This document shows, in pieces, positions 42,434 to 51,309 of a stretch of DNA of 64,000 nt; the stretch's first letter is position 1; each line of letters starts with the position of its first letter. Source of the DNA: Bacillus sp. MYb209. GTDB lineage: Bacteria > Bacillota > Bacilli > Bacillales > Bacillaceae_G. The stretch is taken from positions 29,941-93,940 of the forward strand of contig NZ_PCNZ01000020.1 in assembly GCF_002975175.1 (NCBI RefSeq), read 5' to 3'. Made by a program: the position numbers and the translations under genes. Below the pieces are notes generated by a model, which saw only the letters and a list, made by a program, of their open reading frames with translations, was not told the DNA's origin and did no database searches.

Positions 42434-42633
42434 ATGGCACTCTCCTCGTTTGAAATTCTAATCTCACTAGTACTTCTCTCTATTCTTATTGTACCTACTT
42501 TCTTAAAAGGAAAATACTACACTCTAAAAAAGAACTATCTTTCTTTTACTTATTATGAAGTGAAACCATAAGCATGATTAAAAAAACATTTAAATATGAT
42601 GTAGAGGAAAATAACTTAATTCAGGAGGTTGCT

Positions 42634-43542
42634 ATGAAAGCAATTATTTGCACAAAATACGGGCCACCTAACGTTCTCAAGCTTCAAGACGTAAAGAAAC
42701 CTACTCCTAAAAAGAATGAAGTATTAGTTAAGATTCACGCAACAAGTGTAACAACTGGCGATTGTAGAATGCGAAGCTTTACTAGTCCACTTTTATTTTG
42801 GATTCCTATGCGACTTGTATTAGGGCTTAGAAAACCGAGAAAACCTATACTTGGAGTAGAATTAGCTGGAGAGGTTGAAGAAATAGGAACAGATGTGACT
42901 CAATTCAAAAAGGGAGATCACATCTTTGCATTAACAGGACTTAACGTTGGTGGTTATGCTGAATACACATGTGTACATGAAAGCGGATTGATAGCATTAA
43001 AACCTACCAATGTGACGTATGAGGAAGCTGCAGTTATTCCTTTCGGCGGAACTTCAGCATTACATTTTTTGAGAAAAGGACACATAAAAAAAGGACAGCA
43101 AGTACTTATATATGGCGCCTCCGGATCAGTAGGTACCGCCGCTGTGCAACTTGCTATATATTTCGGCGCGACTGTTACAGCTGTTTGTAGTAATTCAAAT
43201 TTTGAGCTAGTAAAATCTTTAGGGGCTGATAACGCAATTGATTATACGAAAGAAGATTTTACTGAACGAGGCGAGTGCTACGATATAATATTTGATGCAG
43301 TTGGAAAGTATAAAAAATCCCTTTGTGAAAAAGCATTAACGCCTAATGGAAAATACGTATCTGTTAATGGAACAATGGCAAAGGTCAGTAAAGACGATAT
43401 GAGCCTATTAAAACAACTAGCTGAAACAGAAAAGCTAAAACCTGTTATTGATAGAACTTACCGATTGGAAGAAGTTTCAGAAGCTCATACGTATGTAGAG
43501 ATGGGACATAAGAAAGGCAATGTTTCGATTACCTTAAAATAA
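42634..43542 (+). CDS. Zinc-independent MDR alcohol dehydrogenase/quinone reductase
   Basis: A 302-aa medium-chain reductase with a GroES-like N-terminal domain (MKAIICTKYGPPNVLKLQDV) and a Rossmann domain with YGASGSVGTAAVQLA (about 145-160) and LGADNAIDYTKEDF. The Cys/His zinc ligands are absent, as in quinone oxidoreductases. The ATG at 42634 follows CAGGAGG; an ATG 60 nt upstream is unsupported. Confidence 0.83.
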   Translation: MKAIICTKYGPPNVLKLQDVKKPTPKKNEVLVKIHATSVTTGDCRMRSFTSPLLFWIPMRLVLGLRKPRKPILGVELAGEVEEIGTDVTQFKKGDHIFALTGLNVGGYAEYTCVHESGLIALKPTNVTYEEAAVIPFGGTSALHFLRKGHIKKGQQVLIYGASGSVGTAAVQLAIYFGATVTAVCSNSNFELVKSLGADNAIDYTKEDFTERGECYDIIFDAVGKYKKSLCEKALTPNGKYVSVNGTMAKVSKDDMSLLKQLAETEKLKPVIDRTYRLEEVSEAHTYVEMGHKKGNVSITLK

Positions 43543-43562
43543 AATATATTCAGAAAATAATA

Positions 43563-43591
43563 TTGACAATTCTTTTTGTAAGATTTACTAT
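43563..43591 (+). promoter_or_regulatory. Sigma-A promoter of metQNI
   Basis: TTGACA (43563-43568), a 17-nt spacer, TACTAT (43586-43591). Confidence 0.65.
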
Positions 43592-43624
43592 TAGTACCAT
43601 ATTTAAAAACTAAATACACATACT

Positions 43625-43794
43625 CTTATCAAGAGTGGCGGAGGGACTGGCCCGATGATGCCCGGCAACCGAGCTTATAACGTATAAGCTAAGGTGCTAA
43701 TTCCTGCAGAACGATTTTCGTTTTGGAAGATAAGAGAGGAACCTATTTCGTCTATTCGGCACCTCTCTTATTTTTGAGAGGTGCTTTTTATTTT
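43625..43794 (+). ncRNA. SAM-I (S-box) riboswitch with terminator, copy 3
   Basis: The aptamer (43625-43735) has all landmarks: CTTATCAAGAG, GGAGGGACTGGCCC, GATGATGCCCGGCAACC, AAGGTGCTAATTCC and TTGGAAGATAAGAG. The terminator (43759-43794) pairs GCACCTCTC with GAGAGGTGC before TTTTTATTTT. It controls metQNI. Confidence 0.95.
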
Positions 43795-43821
43795 AGAACG
43801 CATATTAAGGAGGAATTATAA

Positions 43822-44634
43822 ATGAAAAAGGTATTATTAAGTATTGTAAGTGGAGCTGTATTATTGTTAGGCGCATGTGGTGCTAATTCTGATAAAGAGG
43901 TAAAAGCATTAGATGAGAAAAAGATTACCGTTGGTGTAACAGGCGGACCGCATGAACAAATTTTTGAAAAGGTGAAAGAAGTTGCAGCAAAAGATGGCCT
44001 CCAAATCGATGTAAAGATATTTAATGATTATGTAGCACCAAACGTATCTTTAGATGAAAAAAGCCTCGATGTAAATAGCTACCAAACTAAATCTTATTTA
44101 GACGTATTTAAAGCTGAACGTAATATGAAATTAACTGAAGTATTTTCCACAGTAACATTCCCTATGGGTATATACTCTAAAAACTTAAAAGATGTAAAAG
44201 AATTAAAAGAGGGCGACGCAATTGCTGTCCCAAATGACCCAACAAATGAGCTGCGTGCTTTAAAGCTATTTGAAAAAGCAGGGGTTTTAAAAATCGATCC
44301 AAAAGCTACAGAAAAAGCGACTGCAAAAGATGTAATTGAAAATCCAAAAAATTTAAAAATTATTGAATTAGAGGCATCTCAATTACCAACGCAGCTAAGT
44401 GAAGTAAAGGCGGCTGCGATTAATACAAACTTTGCATTAGGTGCAAAATTAAGTCCCGCAAAAGATTCTATTTTCCGCGAGGGAAAAGATTCACCCTATG
44501 TGAACTGGGTCGTTGTTCGTACTGAAAATAAAGATGATGCTGTTGTAAATAAATTAAAGAAAGCTTATCAATCTAAAGAAGTAAAAGATTTCATTGAGAA
44601 AAAATTCGATGGTTCTGTTTTACCGTCTTGGTAG
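43822..44634 (+). CDS. metQ: Methionine ABC transporter substrate-binding lipoprotein
   Basis: A 270-aa NlpA-family lipoprotein (Cys19 in LLLGAC) with VGVTGGPHEQIFEKV, SLDVNSYQTKSYLD and AIAVPNDPTNELRALKLFEK, the methionine-binding pattern. First gene of metQNI behind a SAM riboswitch, so expression rises when SAM is low. It starts after AAGGAGG. Confidence 0.94.
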   Translation: MKKVLLSIVSGAVLLLGACGANSDKEVKALDEKKITVGVTGGPHEQIFEKVKEVAAKDGLQIDVKIFNDYVAPNVSLDEKSLDVNSYQTKSYLDVFKAERNMKLTEVFSTVTFPMGIYSKNLKDVKELKEGDAIAVPNDPTNELRALKLFEKAGVLKIDPKATEKATAKDVIENPKNLKIIELEASQLPTQLSEVKAAAINTNFALGAKLSPAKDSIFREGKDSPYVNWVVVRTENKDDAVVNKLKKAYQSKEVKDFIEKKFDGSVLPSW

Positions 44635-44646
44635 GAGCTGACTATA

Positions 44647-45687
44647 ATGATTGAATTGAAAAATATTTCCAAAGTATTCTCAACAAAAAAAGGGAATGTT
44701 GAGGCTCTTAAACCAACTTCCCTTAAAGTAAAGAAGAGCGAAGTATTTGGAATCATCGGATATAGCGGCGCTGGTAAAAGTACATTAATTCGCTGTGTAA
44801 ATTTATTAGAAAAACCAACGACAGGAAATATCATTGTAAACGATCAAGATTTAACAACCTTATCGACGAAAGAACTCGCAAAAGCGAGACAAAAAATCGG
44901 CATGATTTTTCAAGGATTCAATTTACTTAAAACCGTTACCGTTTATGAAAACATCGCACTACCCTTACGTCTATCTGGTCTTCCAAAAAATGAAATTGAA
45001 AAAAGGGTAGAAAAGTATTTACGCATTGTTGATCTCTTTAATAAAAAAGATGCCTATCCAAGTGAATTATCTGGTGGTCAAAAACAACGTGTAGCGATCG
45101 CCCGCGCACTATCTCATGAGCCTGAAGTTTTATTAAGTGATGAAGCAACAAGCGCATTAGATCCGGAAACGACCGATTCTATTCTTGATTTATTATTAAA
45201 GATCAACGAAGAAATCGGAATTACGATTTTGCTAATTACACACGAAATGAATGTCATCCAGCGTATATGTGACCAAGTTGCTGTAATGGAACATGGATCT
45301 GTCGTTGAAAGTGGAACCGTAAAAGATATTTTCACAAATCCACAACATGTAACAACGAAGAAATTTGTAAATAGCGCATTTGCAGCTAAAATTCCAGAAG
45401 AGGTACAGAAAGAGCTACAAAGTACTGGAGAAATCGTAACACTTTCATTTATTGGAACCTCTTCAGGAGAACCCGCGTTAGCTGTTGCTACAAAACGTTT
45501 CCACGTATATCCTAATATTTTATCAGGCAATATTACGCAGTTAAAACATGAGGCATATGGGAAACTGGTCGTTCATATGCAAGGTGAAAAAAGTGAAGTA
45601 CACCGTGCCTTATCATTTTTGCAAGAACAAGGGATCATCGTAGAAGGAGGTAGAACAGATTATGGGAAACAAGTCCTTTTTGGATGA
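44647..45687 (+). CDS. metN: Methionine ABC transporter ATPase
   Basis: A 346-aa ATPase with Walker A GYSGAGKST, signature LSGGQKQRVAIARAL, a Walker B of LLSDEATSALD and the C-terminal NIL (ACT-like) domain (about 265-345) that senses intracellular methionine and inhibits transport in the E. coli homologue. It begins 12 nt after metQ and overlaps metI by 26 nt. Confidence 0.94.
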   Translation: MIELKNISKVFSTKKGNVEALKPTSLKVKKSEVFGIIGYSGAGKSTLIRCVNLLEKPTTGNIIVNDQDLTTLSTKELAKARQKIGMIFQGFNLLKTVTVYENIALPLRLSGLPKNEIEKRVEKYLRIVDLFNKKDAYPSELSGGQKQRVAIARALSHEPEVLLSDEATSALDPETTDSILDLLLKINEEIGITILLITHEMNVIQRICDQVAVMEHGSVVESGTVKDIFTNPQHVTTKKFVNSAFAAKIPEEVQKELQSTGEIVTLSFIGTSSGEPALAVATKRFHVYPNILSGNITQLKHEAYGKLVVHMQGEKSEVHRALSFLQEQGIIVEGGRTDYGKQVLFG

Positions 45688-46330
45688 GTGGGGTAACGTA
45701 ATATGGGAAGCAACAATTCAAACCTTTCAAATGACATCTATTTCACTACTTATCTCTATTCTAATTGCGTTACCACTCGGTGTAACACTCGCTTTAACAA
45801 GACCTGGTGGCCAACTAGAGAATAAAATCGTATATCCGATTCTTAATACAATTATTAATGTCATTCGCTCTCTGCCATTTATCATTCTATTATTCTTTAT
45901 TTTACCTTTTACAAAATTTCTAATGGGGACATCTATTGGTGTGCAAGGTGTTATCGTACCACTTGTCGTATTCACAGCTCCCTATATTGCTCGTTTAATG
46001 GAAACGGCTTTACTAGAAGTGGACCGTGGTGTTATTGAAGCATATCAAGCAATGGGAATTTCTACTTTAAAAATCATTTGGCACGTCATGGTTAAAGAAG
46101 CTCGTCCATCTCTCGTACTCGGATTAACAATCGCAACGATCGGCTTAATCGGTGCAACAGCAATGGCTGGACTTGTAGGTGCTGGAGGCCTTGGTGATCT
46201 CGCATATCGATTCGGGCATTTACGCTACGAACCTGAAGTAATGTATGCAACAGTCTTTATTTTAATCATTCTCGTTCAAGGATTACAGTCATTAGGGAAT
46301 GGTATAGCGCGAAGATTGAAGAAAGATTAA
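45662..46330 (+). CDS. metI: Methionine ABC transporter permease
   Basis: A 222-aa permease with five helices and an EAA loop (EAYQAMGISTLKIIWHVMVK). The start codon lies within metN after GGAGG, so translation is coupled. Completes a methionine importer. Confidence 0.94.
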   Translation: MGNKSFLDEWGNVIWEATIQTFQMTSISLLISILIALPLGVTLALTRPGGQLENKIVYPILNTIINVIRSLPFIILLFFILPFTKFLMGTSIGVQGVIVPLVVFTAPYIARLMETALLEVDRGVIEAYQAMGISTLKIIWHVMVKEARPSLVLGLTIATIGLIGATAMAGLVGAGGLGDLAYRFGHLRYEPEVMYATVFILIILVQGLQSLGNGIARRLKKD

Positions 46331-46368
46331 AAAGAAGGTATCTCACTGAAATGAGATACCTTCTTTTT
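46329..46368. terminator. Terminator of metQNI, shared with SDR gene
   Basis: AAGAAGGTATCTCA pairs with TGAGATACCTTCTT with A/T runs on both sides. Confidence 0.88.
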
Positions 46369-46378
46369 ATTTATAAAT

Positions 46379-47152
46379 TTATCTCTTAAATCCACCTTCT
46401 GAATGAATAACTTGCCCTGTAATCCACTCGGCTTCTTCGCTCACTAAAAACTTAATAAGCCTTGCTGCATCCTTTGGTTCACCAATTCTGCCAAAAGGAA
46501 ACATCGGTGTTAACCCGCGCTTTATCTCTTCAGTCATCCATCCCGTATTAGTTGGACCTGGATTAATCGCATTAACCGTTATCCCTAAATGAGCCACTTC
46601 TGCTGATAACGTACTAGTGAGAGCGTCAATAGCTCCCTTCGTTGTTGCATATGCTAGCTCTCCAGCCATAGGCCCTTTAAATTGCCCCGAAGTAATATTA
46701 ACGATTCTACCACTGGATTTCATCTTGAATCCACGTGCAAACTCACTACTTAACAATGTAGTCCCACGAACATTTACCATGTAATGCTTATCCAACTCTT
46801 CGGCAGTCAAATTAGAGAAATCATTATTCGTAGAATAAGCTGCATTATTAATTAATATATGAGGGTACCCTAATTGTTCAGTAACTGTATTTATAAGCTG
46901 CTTTGGTGCATCGTTCCGAGTTAAATCTAACTCCATACTTGATACTTTAACACCGCTTTGTATCAGCTCTTCTTTTAATTGTATTTGTTCATTTTGCTCA
47001 ACGCCCCAAGGCATCTCTTTATCATACTCTGTCCAATACGTAAAAAATATATCGTATCCTGCTTCAGCTAATTCTTTACAAATAGCTGCTCCTATACCAT
47101 CTAGACGACTTACACCTGTAACAACTGCTACTTTATTTTTTAATTGATTCAT
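46379..47152 (-). CDS. Short-chain dehydrogenase/reductase
   Basis: A 257-aa NAD(P)-dependent oxidoreductase with AVVTGVSRLDGIGAAIC (cofactor loop, an extended variant of TGxxxGIG), NNAAYS, and the catalytic YATTK (Tyr-x-x-x-Lys) with upstream NITSG. The C-terminal GGF ending is FabG-like. The start at 47152 (or the ATG just before it, 47155) follows GGAGGAG; longer in-frame starts are unsupported. Substrate unknown. Confidence 0.82.
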   Translation of the reverse strand: MNQLKNKVAVVTGVSRLDGIGAAICKELAEAGYDIFFTYWTEYDKEMPWGVEQNEQIQLKEELIQSGVKVSSMELDLTRNDAPKQLINTVTEQLGYPHILINNAAYSTNNDFSNLTAEELDKHYMVNVRGTTLLSSEFARGFKMKSSGRIVNITSGQFKGPMAGELAYATTKGAIDALTSTLSAEVAHLGITVNAINPGPTNTGWMTEEIKRGLTPMFPFGRIGEPKDAARLIKFLVSEEAEWITGQVIHSEGGFKR

Positions 47153-47661
47153 CATATACTCCTCCAAATTAAAGGACGCATATTTTATATAAGAGATATA
47201 AACTTTCCCGACATAGGTATCTATCCTTACAAAAGGGATGTACAAGCCAAATATGCAGTCCTTGAATGATTTACAGATAGCTAAATAAACCCTCACTTAT
47301 GAGAGAAAAATTCATCTATCTAATTTCTAATCATTACAAGTTCATCCACATATCTAGTCTTTATCCCCTTTCAATATATCTCTATTATTTACTTTAACGA
47401 AAAGATTAAATATTTAAAATAGAAAAGATAATCTTACTTCTCTTTCGGAGGAAAAATATTGTGATTTACCTACATATAAGCTTCAACTATGTTTCTATTA
47501 AAAATAACCATTAAGATATTAAAATAAAACAAATAATCAAAAAACACTGGTAAATAATGGTTTGTTTTTTTATAATAAAACGTGGGGCTAATGTGAGAGA
47601 TGTTATAAATGGTCTGATTATGCAGACTCATCTAGTTTTAAACAAATTGGGGGAAGAAAAA
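47153..47661. other. Non-coding stretch before the DUF5068 gene
   Basis: About 500 nt of AT-rich sequence. I see no supported gene, hairpin or RNA element. An in-frame extension of the downstream gene to 47557 has no ribosome binding site. Confidence 0.5.
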
Positions 47662-48948
47662 ATGTCAAAAAAAGTAATTTCTTTATTTTCTACAGTAATC
47701 GTAGCAGCCTTTCTAATAACTGGCTGCGGTCAAAGCGATACGACAAATAAAGATCAAAAAGAAAATGAAACCAAAGAAAGTAAGACAGAAAAAACGGATA
47801 CAACAAAAGAAAATAAAACTGAAGATAAAAAATCCGAAGACAAAAAAACTGAAAATACAACTACTAACTCAAGTGATTATTCCAAACTGATTTCCTATAT
47901 GGAGAAAGAAACGGGTGGTAAAACAAAAGTTCTTTTTGAAAATAAAGAACCACAAATCCATAAAGCAGAGGATATTTCAGTATCACTTAATAGTTATACA
48001 TTAGTTGAATTAAATGGTTTCCATACCGACTTTAATATCCCTTTTAATAATCAAACAGACGGTGGAGTTATCCTTGCAAATTATAGTGTGAAAAACAATT
48101 CAACTAAAGATATTTACTACATGCCGGCATTGGACATGTCATTTACTGGTGCTCAGAAGGTATATAGTAACTATAAAGATTTAATCCCAAAAGAAGACCA
48201 GTTACCATCCAAGCTTGCTCCAACAAATGACTATTTAGTAAAGGCAGGAGAAACCATTTCTGGTTATATCGCTTATCCATTTGGAAAAGATGATTTAACA
48301 AAAATTTCAAGCCTATCAACGGTCTCCGTCAAAGTTCCAACTGCACAAGCTAATAAAGGAAAATTTGATGCACCAATTGGAAGCCCTGGAAACTTTTCAT
48401 TAAGTTTAAACAAACAAGGCGCTGAAAAGGTAACAGCAGATAAAGCTTTCTATCAAGATAAAGTAACTGCTAATAACATGGGCGATAAAAAAATGCTAAA
48501 AGAACAATCCGGCATTAATAATAGTCAAGAATTAGGTGCTGTCAATGTTACATTAGATGGATATCAATTTGCTCAATTCACGCCAAATTCTGTCGAGGCT
48601 CCACGATTTGCAAATTTCAAAAATGGTATTGTTCTATTAACAGTAAAATTCAAACTTGATAACAAAGATACACAAGACGTCGCACTATCTCCTATAAGCT
48701 CTACATTGAGAGTTAATGATGGTGCACAATATACAATTGGCGAAGGTATGCTACTAAACTATACTTATAACGATGTGGTCAAAACAGGGACATCTGGAGA
48801 ATTACTACAAGTATATATATTAGACCAAGAACAGTATGAAAAGATTTGGAAAGATAAAAGCTTTGAGATTGAGCTAGGACCTATGAGAAATAAAGAAGCT
48901 AAAGATATTTCACAAGGTAAAAAAGCTAAATTTACATTAGCTAAATAA
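47662..48948 (+). CDS. DUF5068-type lipoprotein
   Basis: A 428-aa lipoprotein with lipobox LITGC (Cys22), a long Lys/Glu/Thr/Asp linker (about 25-75) and two related beta-rich domains (about 95-250 and 290-420) with a shared pattern (VSLNSYTLVELNGFHTDF and VTLDGYQFAQFTPNSVEAP). This fits DUF5068/DUF4352-like extracytoplasmic proteins. Role unknown. Starts after TGGGGGAAG. Confidence 0.7.
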   Translation: MSKKVISLFSTVIVAAFLITGCGQSDTTNKDQKENETKESKTEKTDTTKENKTEDKKSEDKKTENTTTNSSDYSKLISYMEKETGGKTKVLFENKEPQIHKAEDISVSLNSYTLVELNGFHTDFNIPFNNQTDGGVILANYSVKNNSTKDIYYMPALDMSFTGAQKVYSNYKDLIPKEDQLPSKLAPTNDYLVKAGETISGYIAYPFGKDDLTKISSLSTVSVKVPTAQANKGKFDAPIGSPGNFSLSLNKQGAEKVTADKAFYQDKVTANNMGDKKMLKEQSGINNSQELGAVNVTLDGYQFAQFTPNSVEAPRFANFKNGIVLLTVKFKLDNKDTQDVALSPISSTLRVNDGAQYTIGEGMLLNYTYNDVVKTGTSGELLQVYILDQEQYEKIWKDKSFEIELGPMRNKEAKDISQGKKAKFTLAK

Positions 48949-48962
48949 ATTACTAAATATAT

Positions 48963-49011
48963 AATAGGGAAGGCATATAACATATGATTGTTATATGCCT
49001 TCCCTATTTTT
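48963..49011 (+). terminator. Terminator of the DUF5068 gene
   Basis: Long arms TAGGGAAGGCATATAACA and TTGTTATATGCCTTCCCTA, then TTTTT. Confidence 0.88.
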
Positions 49012-49085
49012 ATAAAGAACAAAACTTTAATTTAAGTGTATACATTTATCATTACCTATTCGTTGTATAAGTGTAGGGAGGAAAA

Positions 49086-49458
49086 ATGATGGGAAAAGAA
49101 AAAAATTCCAGACAACTTAAACATCGTATGGCTATATATGACATCGCCAATTAGGGATGAAAGTAAAGGGCCTGCTGGTATGCCGGTTTACGGATTCAAC
49201 CCAGAAAAATCACCTAAAAAAGCGTACAAAGAGTTCGTTGATTCACTTAAACCATACGATGACGATGGACATGACGAAGACATTCAGAAGTTTTTAAAAT
49301 CAAACAAAAACAAACCCTTTGATCAAGTGAAAATTTTAGGTGTCATGCTAACCGGGAAAACAGAAAACTTTAAAGCGTTAGAAAACCAAGACTTTATTCG
49401 TGGTGCTTCTGTAGGAGCTACTGCGCAAGTAGTTCCTTATATAAAACCAGAGAAATAA
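49086..49458 (+). pseudogene. Anti-sigma factor C-terminal domain remnant
   Basis: A ribosome binding site (AGGGAGG) and ATG at 49086 open a 22-codon frame ending at TAG; a second frame from 49138 encodes 106 aa ending GASVGATAQVVPYI, resembling the C-terminal domain of B. cereus-group anti-sigma factors. The membrane-spanning N-terminal two thirds are missing and the ATG at 49138 has no ribosome binding site. Best read as a frameshifted deletion remnant. Confidence 0.55.
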
Positions 49459-49648
49459 TAAGGAAAAGACAAGATAAATTAATAGTAGATATTTAAAAGA
49501 ACGTACATTAATTTGTTTACTATGGGAGCTATCTATTTTAGTGGAGAGCTCCCATCCCTCATCTATTCTTCATCCTCCAAAAAATAAATTTCACAATACT
49601 TTATGTACAATTTTACAAATGAAAAATTGTAAGTTTTGTTCACATTTT

Positions 49649-49683
49649 ATTCATTGTGAATTTGTTCACAATGAATATATAAT
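49649..49683 (+). promoter_or_regulatory. Rex-like operator overlapping the DoxX promoter
   Basis: Perfect 12-bp arms ATTCATTGTGAA and TTCACAATGAAT (49649-49676) contain TTGTGAA-N4-TTCACAA, the redox regulator Rex consensus. The -10 TATAAT (49678-49683) follows at once, so binding should repress. Confidence 0.65.
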
Positions 49684-49717
49684 AAACATGTAAATACAAT
49701 ACATTGGAGGGATTTCA

Positions 49718-50224
49718 ATGGTTATCAATTTTTTAAGAACTGATAAACGCGCTACTTTCATATTATTATTTTTACGACTTTACATAGGGTATGCATGGCT
49801 CGTTGCTGGAATAGGCAAAGTTTTTGGACAGTCTTTTGATGCAAGCGGTTTTCTAAAAGGAGCTATCGCTCAAGCATCAGGTAGTCACCCTGCAGTACAA
49901 GGTTGGTGGGCAGATTTCCTTCAACATTTTGTTCTTCCAAACGCAGACCTATTTAGCTTTTTAGTTCAATGGGGAGAAATTTTAGTAGGTCTAGGTTTGA
50001 TTTTAGGTGGATTAACAAAAACAGCTGCATTTTTCGGAATCATAATGAACCTTTCATTTTTATTAAGCGGAACTGTTAGTGTAAACCCAAACCTGCTTAT
50101 TTTAACTATGTTCATTTTAGTTGCAGGACAGAATGCTGGACGTATTGGATTAGATGGTTATGTTTCCCCAAAACTTTTCGGTAAAAACAACCACAAAACA
50201 TATAAATTAAGTAAAGCTGCATAG
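49718..50224 (+). CDS. DoxX-family membrane protein
   Basis: A 168-aa protein with four membrane helices and the DoxX features RLYIGYAWLVAGIGKVFG and WGEILVGLGLILGG. Relatives are subunits of thiosulfate:quinone or other membrane redox enzymes; CatD of B. subtilis is another relative. The Rex-like operator suggests expression under reducing, low-oxygen conditions. Starts after TTGGAGGG. Confidence 0.8.
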   Translation: MVINFLRTDKRATFILLFLRLYIGYAWLVAGIGKVFGQSFDASGFLKGAIAQASGSHPAVQGWWADFLQHFVLPNADLFSFLVQWGEILVGLGLILGGLTKTAAFFGIIMNLSFLLSGTVSVNPNLLILTMFILVAGQNAGRIGLDGYVSPKLFGKNNHKTYKLSKAA

Positions 50225-50252
50225 TAATAGTTCATCTTTAAAATATAAATAG

Positions 50253-50280
50253 AAAAAGAGCCTGAATGCAGGCTCTTTTT
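50253..50280. terminator. Bidirectional terminator after the DoxX gene
   Basis: AAAAAGAGCCTG pairs with CAGGCTCTTTTT. Confidence 0.88.
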
Positions 50281-50294
50281 TATTTACGTAAAAC

Positions 50295-50861
50295 TTAAAC
50301 CTTTAACAAACCGCGAAACCCTCTGGCAGCATAGTAAGAATCTGCTCCATTGTGGTACGCAAAAACGTGTCCGAAGCGATAATCGCAAAATAGAGCACCG
50401 CCGAGCTCTCTAATATCTGAAGGTGTTTGTACCCAACTTGATGATTTCATATCGAAATTTCCAAGTTTTTGCAACTCTCGATATTGTTCTTCGGTTAATA
50501 GTTCAATGCCCATGGCAGTTGCCACATCAATAGCAGTATTTTCTGGTTTATGTTTTTTTCTTGACTCTAGCGCTTCGCGATCATAACAAAGGCTTCTGCG
50601 ACCTTTAGGACTTTCCGTTGAACAATCATAGAAAATATACTCGTCCTTCACTTTATCATAGCCGACAACATCCGGCTCACCGCCAGTTACTTCCATTTCG
50701 TTAAGTGACCATAATTTCTCAGCATTAGCATCCAGCTTTGCTTCGACTTTTGCCCATTCAACACCTTCATGGCGATTCATATTCTTCTCAAAACGAGCTT
50801 TCAATGATTTGAATAATTCTTCACGTTTTTCTACCGGTAACACATTTTTATTCTCTGTCAT
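50295..50861 (-). CDS. DUF4256 protein
   Basis: A 188-aa soluble protein with EKLWSLNEMEVTGGEPDVVG, FYDCSTESPKGRRSLCYDR and GGALFCDYRFGHVFAYHNGA, characteristic of DUF4256. No function is known. It starts after GGAGG. Confidence 0.78.
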   Translation of the reverse strand: MTENKNVLPVEKREELFKSLKARFEKNMNRHEGVEWAKVEAKLDANAEKLWSLNEMEVTGGEPDVVGYDKVKDEYIFYDCSTESPKGRRSLCYDREALESRKKHKPENTAIDVATAMGIELLTEEQYRELQKLGNFDMKSSSWVQTPSDIRELGGALFCDYRFGHVFAYHNGADSYYAARGFRGLLKV

Positions 50862-51084
50862 ATTAGTCCTCCAAATTATGTTTACTTATAATCGTTTAAG
50901 TATATGTTTTATAATAAATCGTCTCAATAATTGTGTGAACTCAGTTTACAATAAATTATATAATTTATTAAATCTACTTTTCAACAATCTGGCCCTCAAA
51001 CGAAACAACTAATTTTCACTCAACAGTCCCTTAATCAATCCTTCAATTTCAGTTGTTCTTTTTACTATAAAACATACTAAGATT

Positions 51085-51126
51085 AGTAGTGCAGACCAAG
51101 GCATTGGTTCGCACTACTATTTTTTA
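51085..51126. terminator. Strong hairpin left of the IS110 element
   Basis: TAGTAGTGC pairs with GCACTACTA, with an inner CCAA/TTGG stem, followed by TTTTTTA. No obvious gene is being terminated. The rest of 50862-51084 holds nothing I recognise. Confidence 0.6.
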
Positions 51127-51127
51127 T

Positions 51128-51309
51128 ATAGTAGAAGTGAAGAGAAGGTCGTGGGTGTTTTGGGATCCTGAATCCGTATACAAAACTGACCTTCTTCACT
51201 TACCTTATTTGAATCAGTTTTTAGTATGTTGGTCTTCGAGATCGTGTATAAGAAATGAGAATCGATAAGTGTAAGTTGAAGACTTCAATTCCACCTGAGG
51301 AGGAGCTAT
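51128..51309 (+). ncRNA. Candidate bridge RNA region of the IS110 element
   Basis: The 5' non-coding end of the element folds well. AAGTGAAG-A-GAAGGTC (from 51130) pairs with GACCTTCTTCACTT (to about 51202) around a loop of about 40 nt, and a second stem pairs TTGGTCTTC with GAAGACTTCAA before the transposase start. IS110 elements encode a two-loop bridge RNA here that specifies target and donor. Boundaries are estimates. Confidence 0.5.

Noticed and set aside
49612-49633. TTACA...TGTAA-like pair upstream of the DoxX gene
   Set aside because: The half-sites are about 10 nt apart instead of 4, so they do not match the regulon box; the Rex-type palindrome explains the region better.
51001-51030. 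ACTCAACAGT shared with the end of glmS (55230s)
   Set aside because: A 10-nt match could be a relic of the insertion target, but it is too short and too far from a clear element end to claim as an attachment-site duplication.
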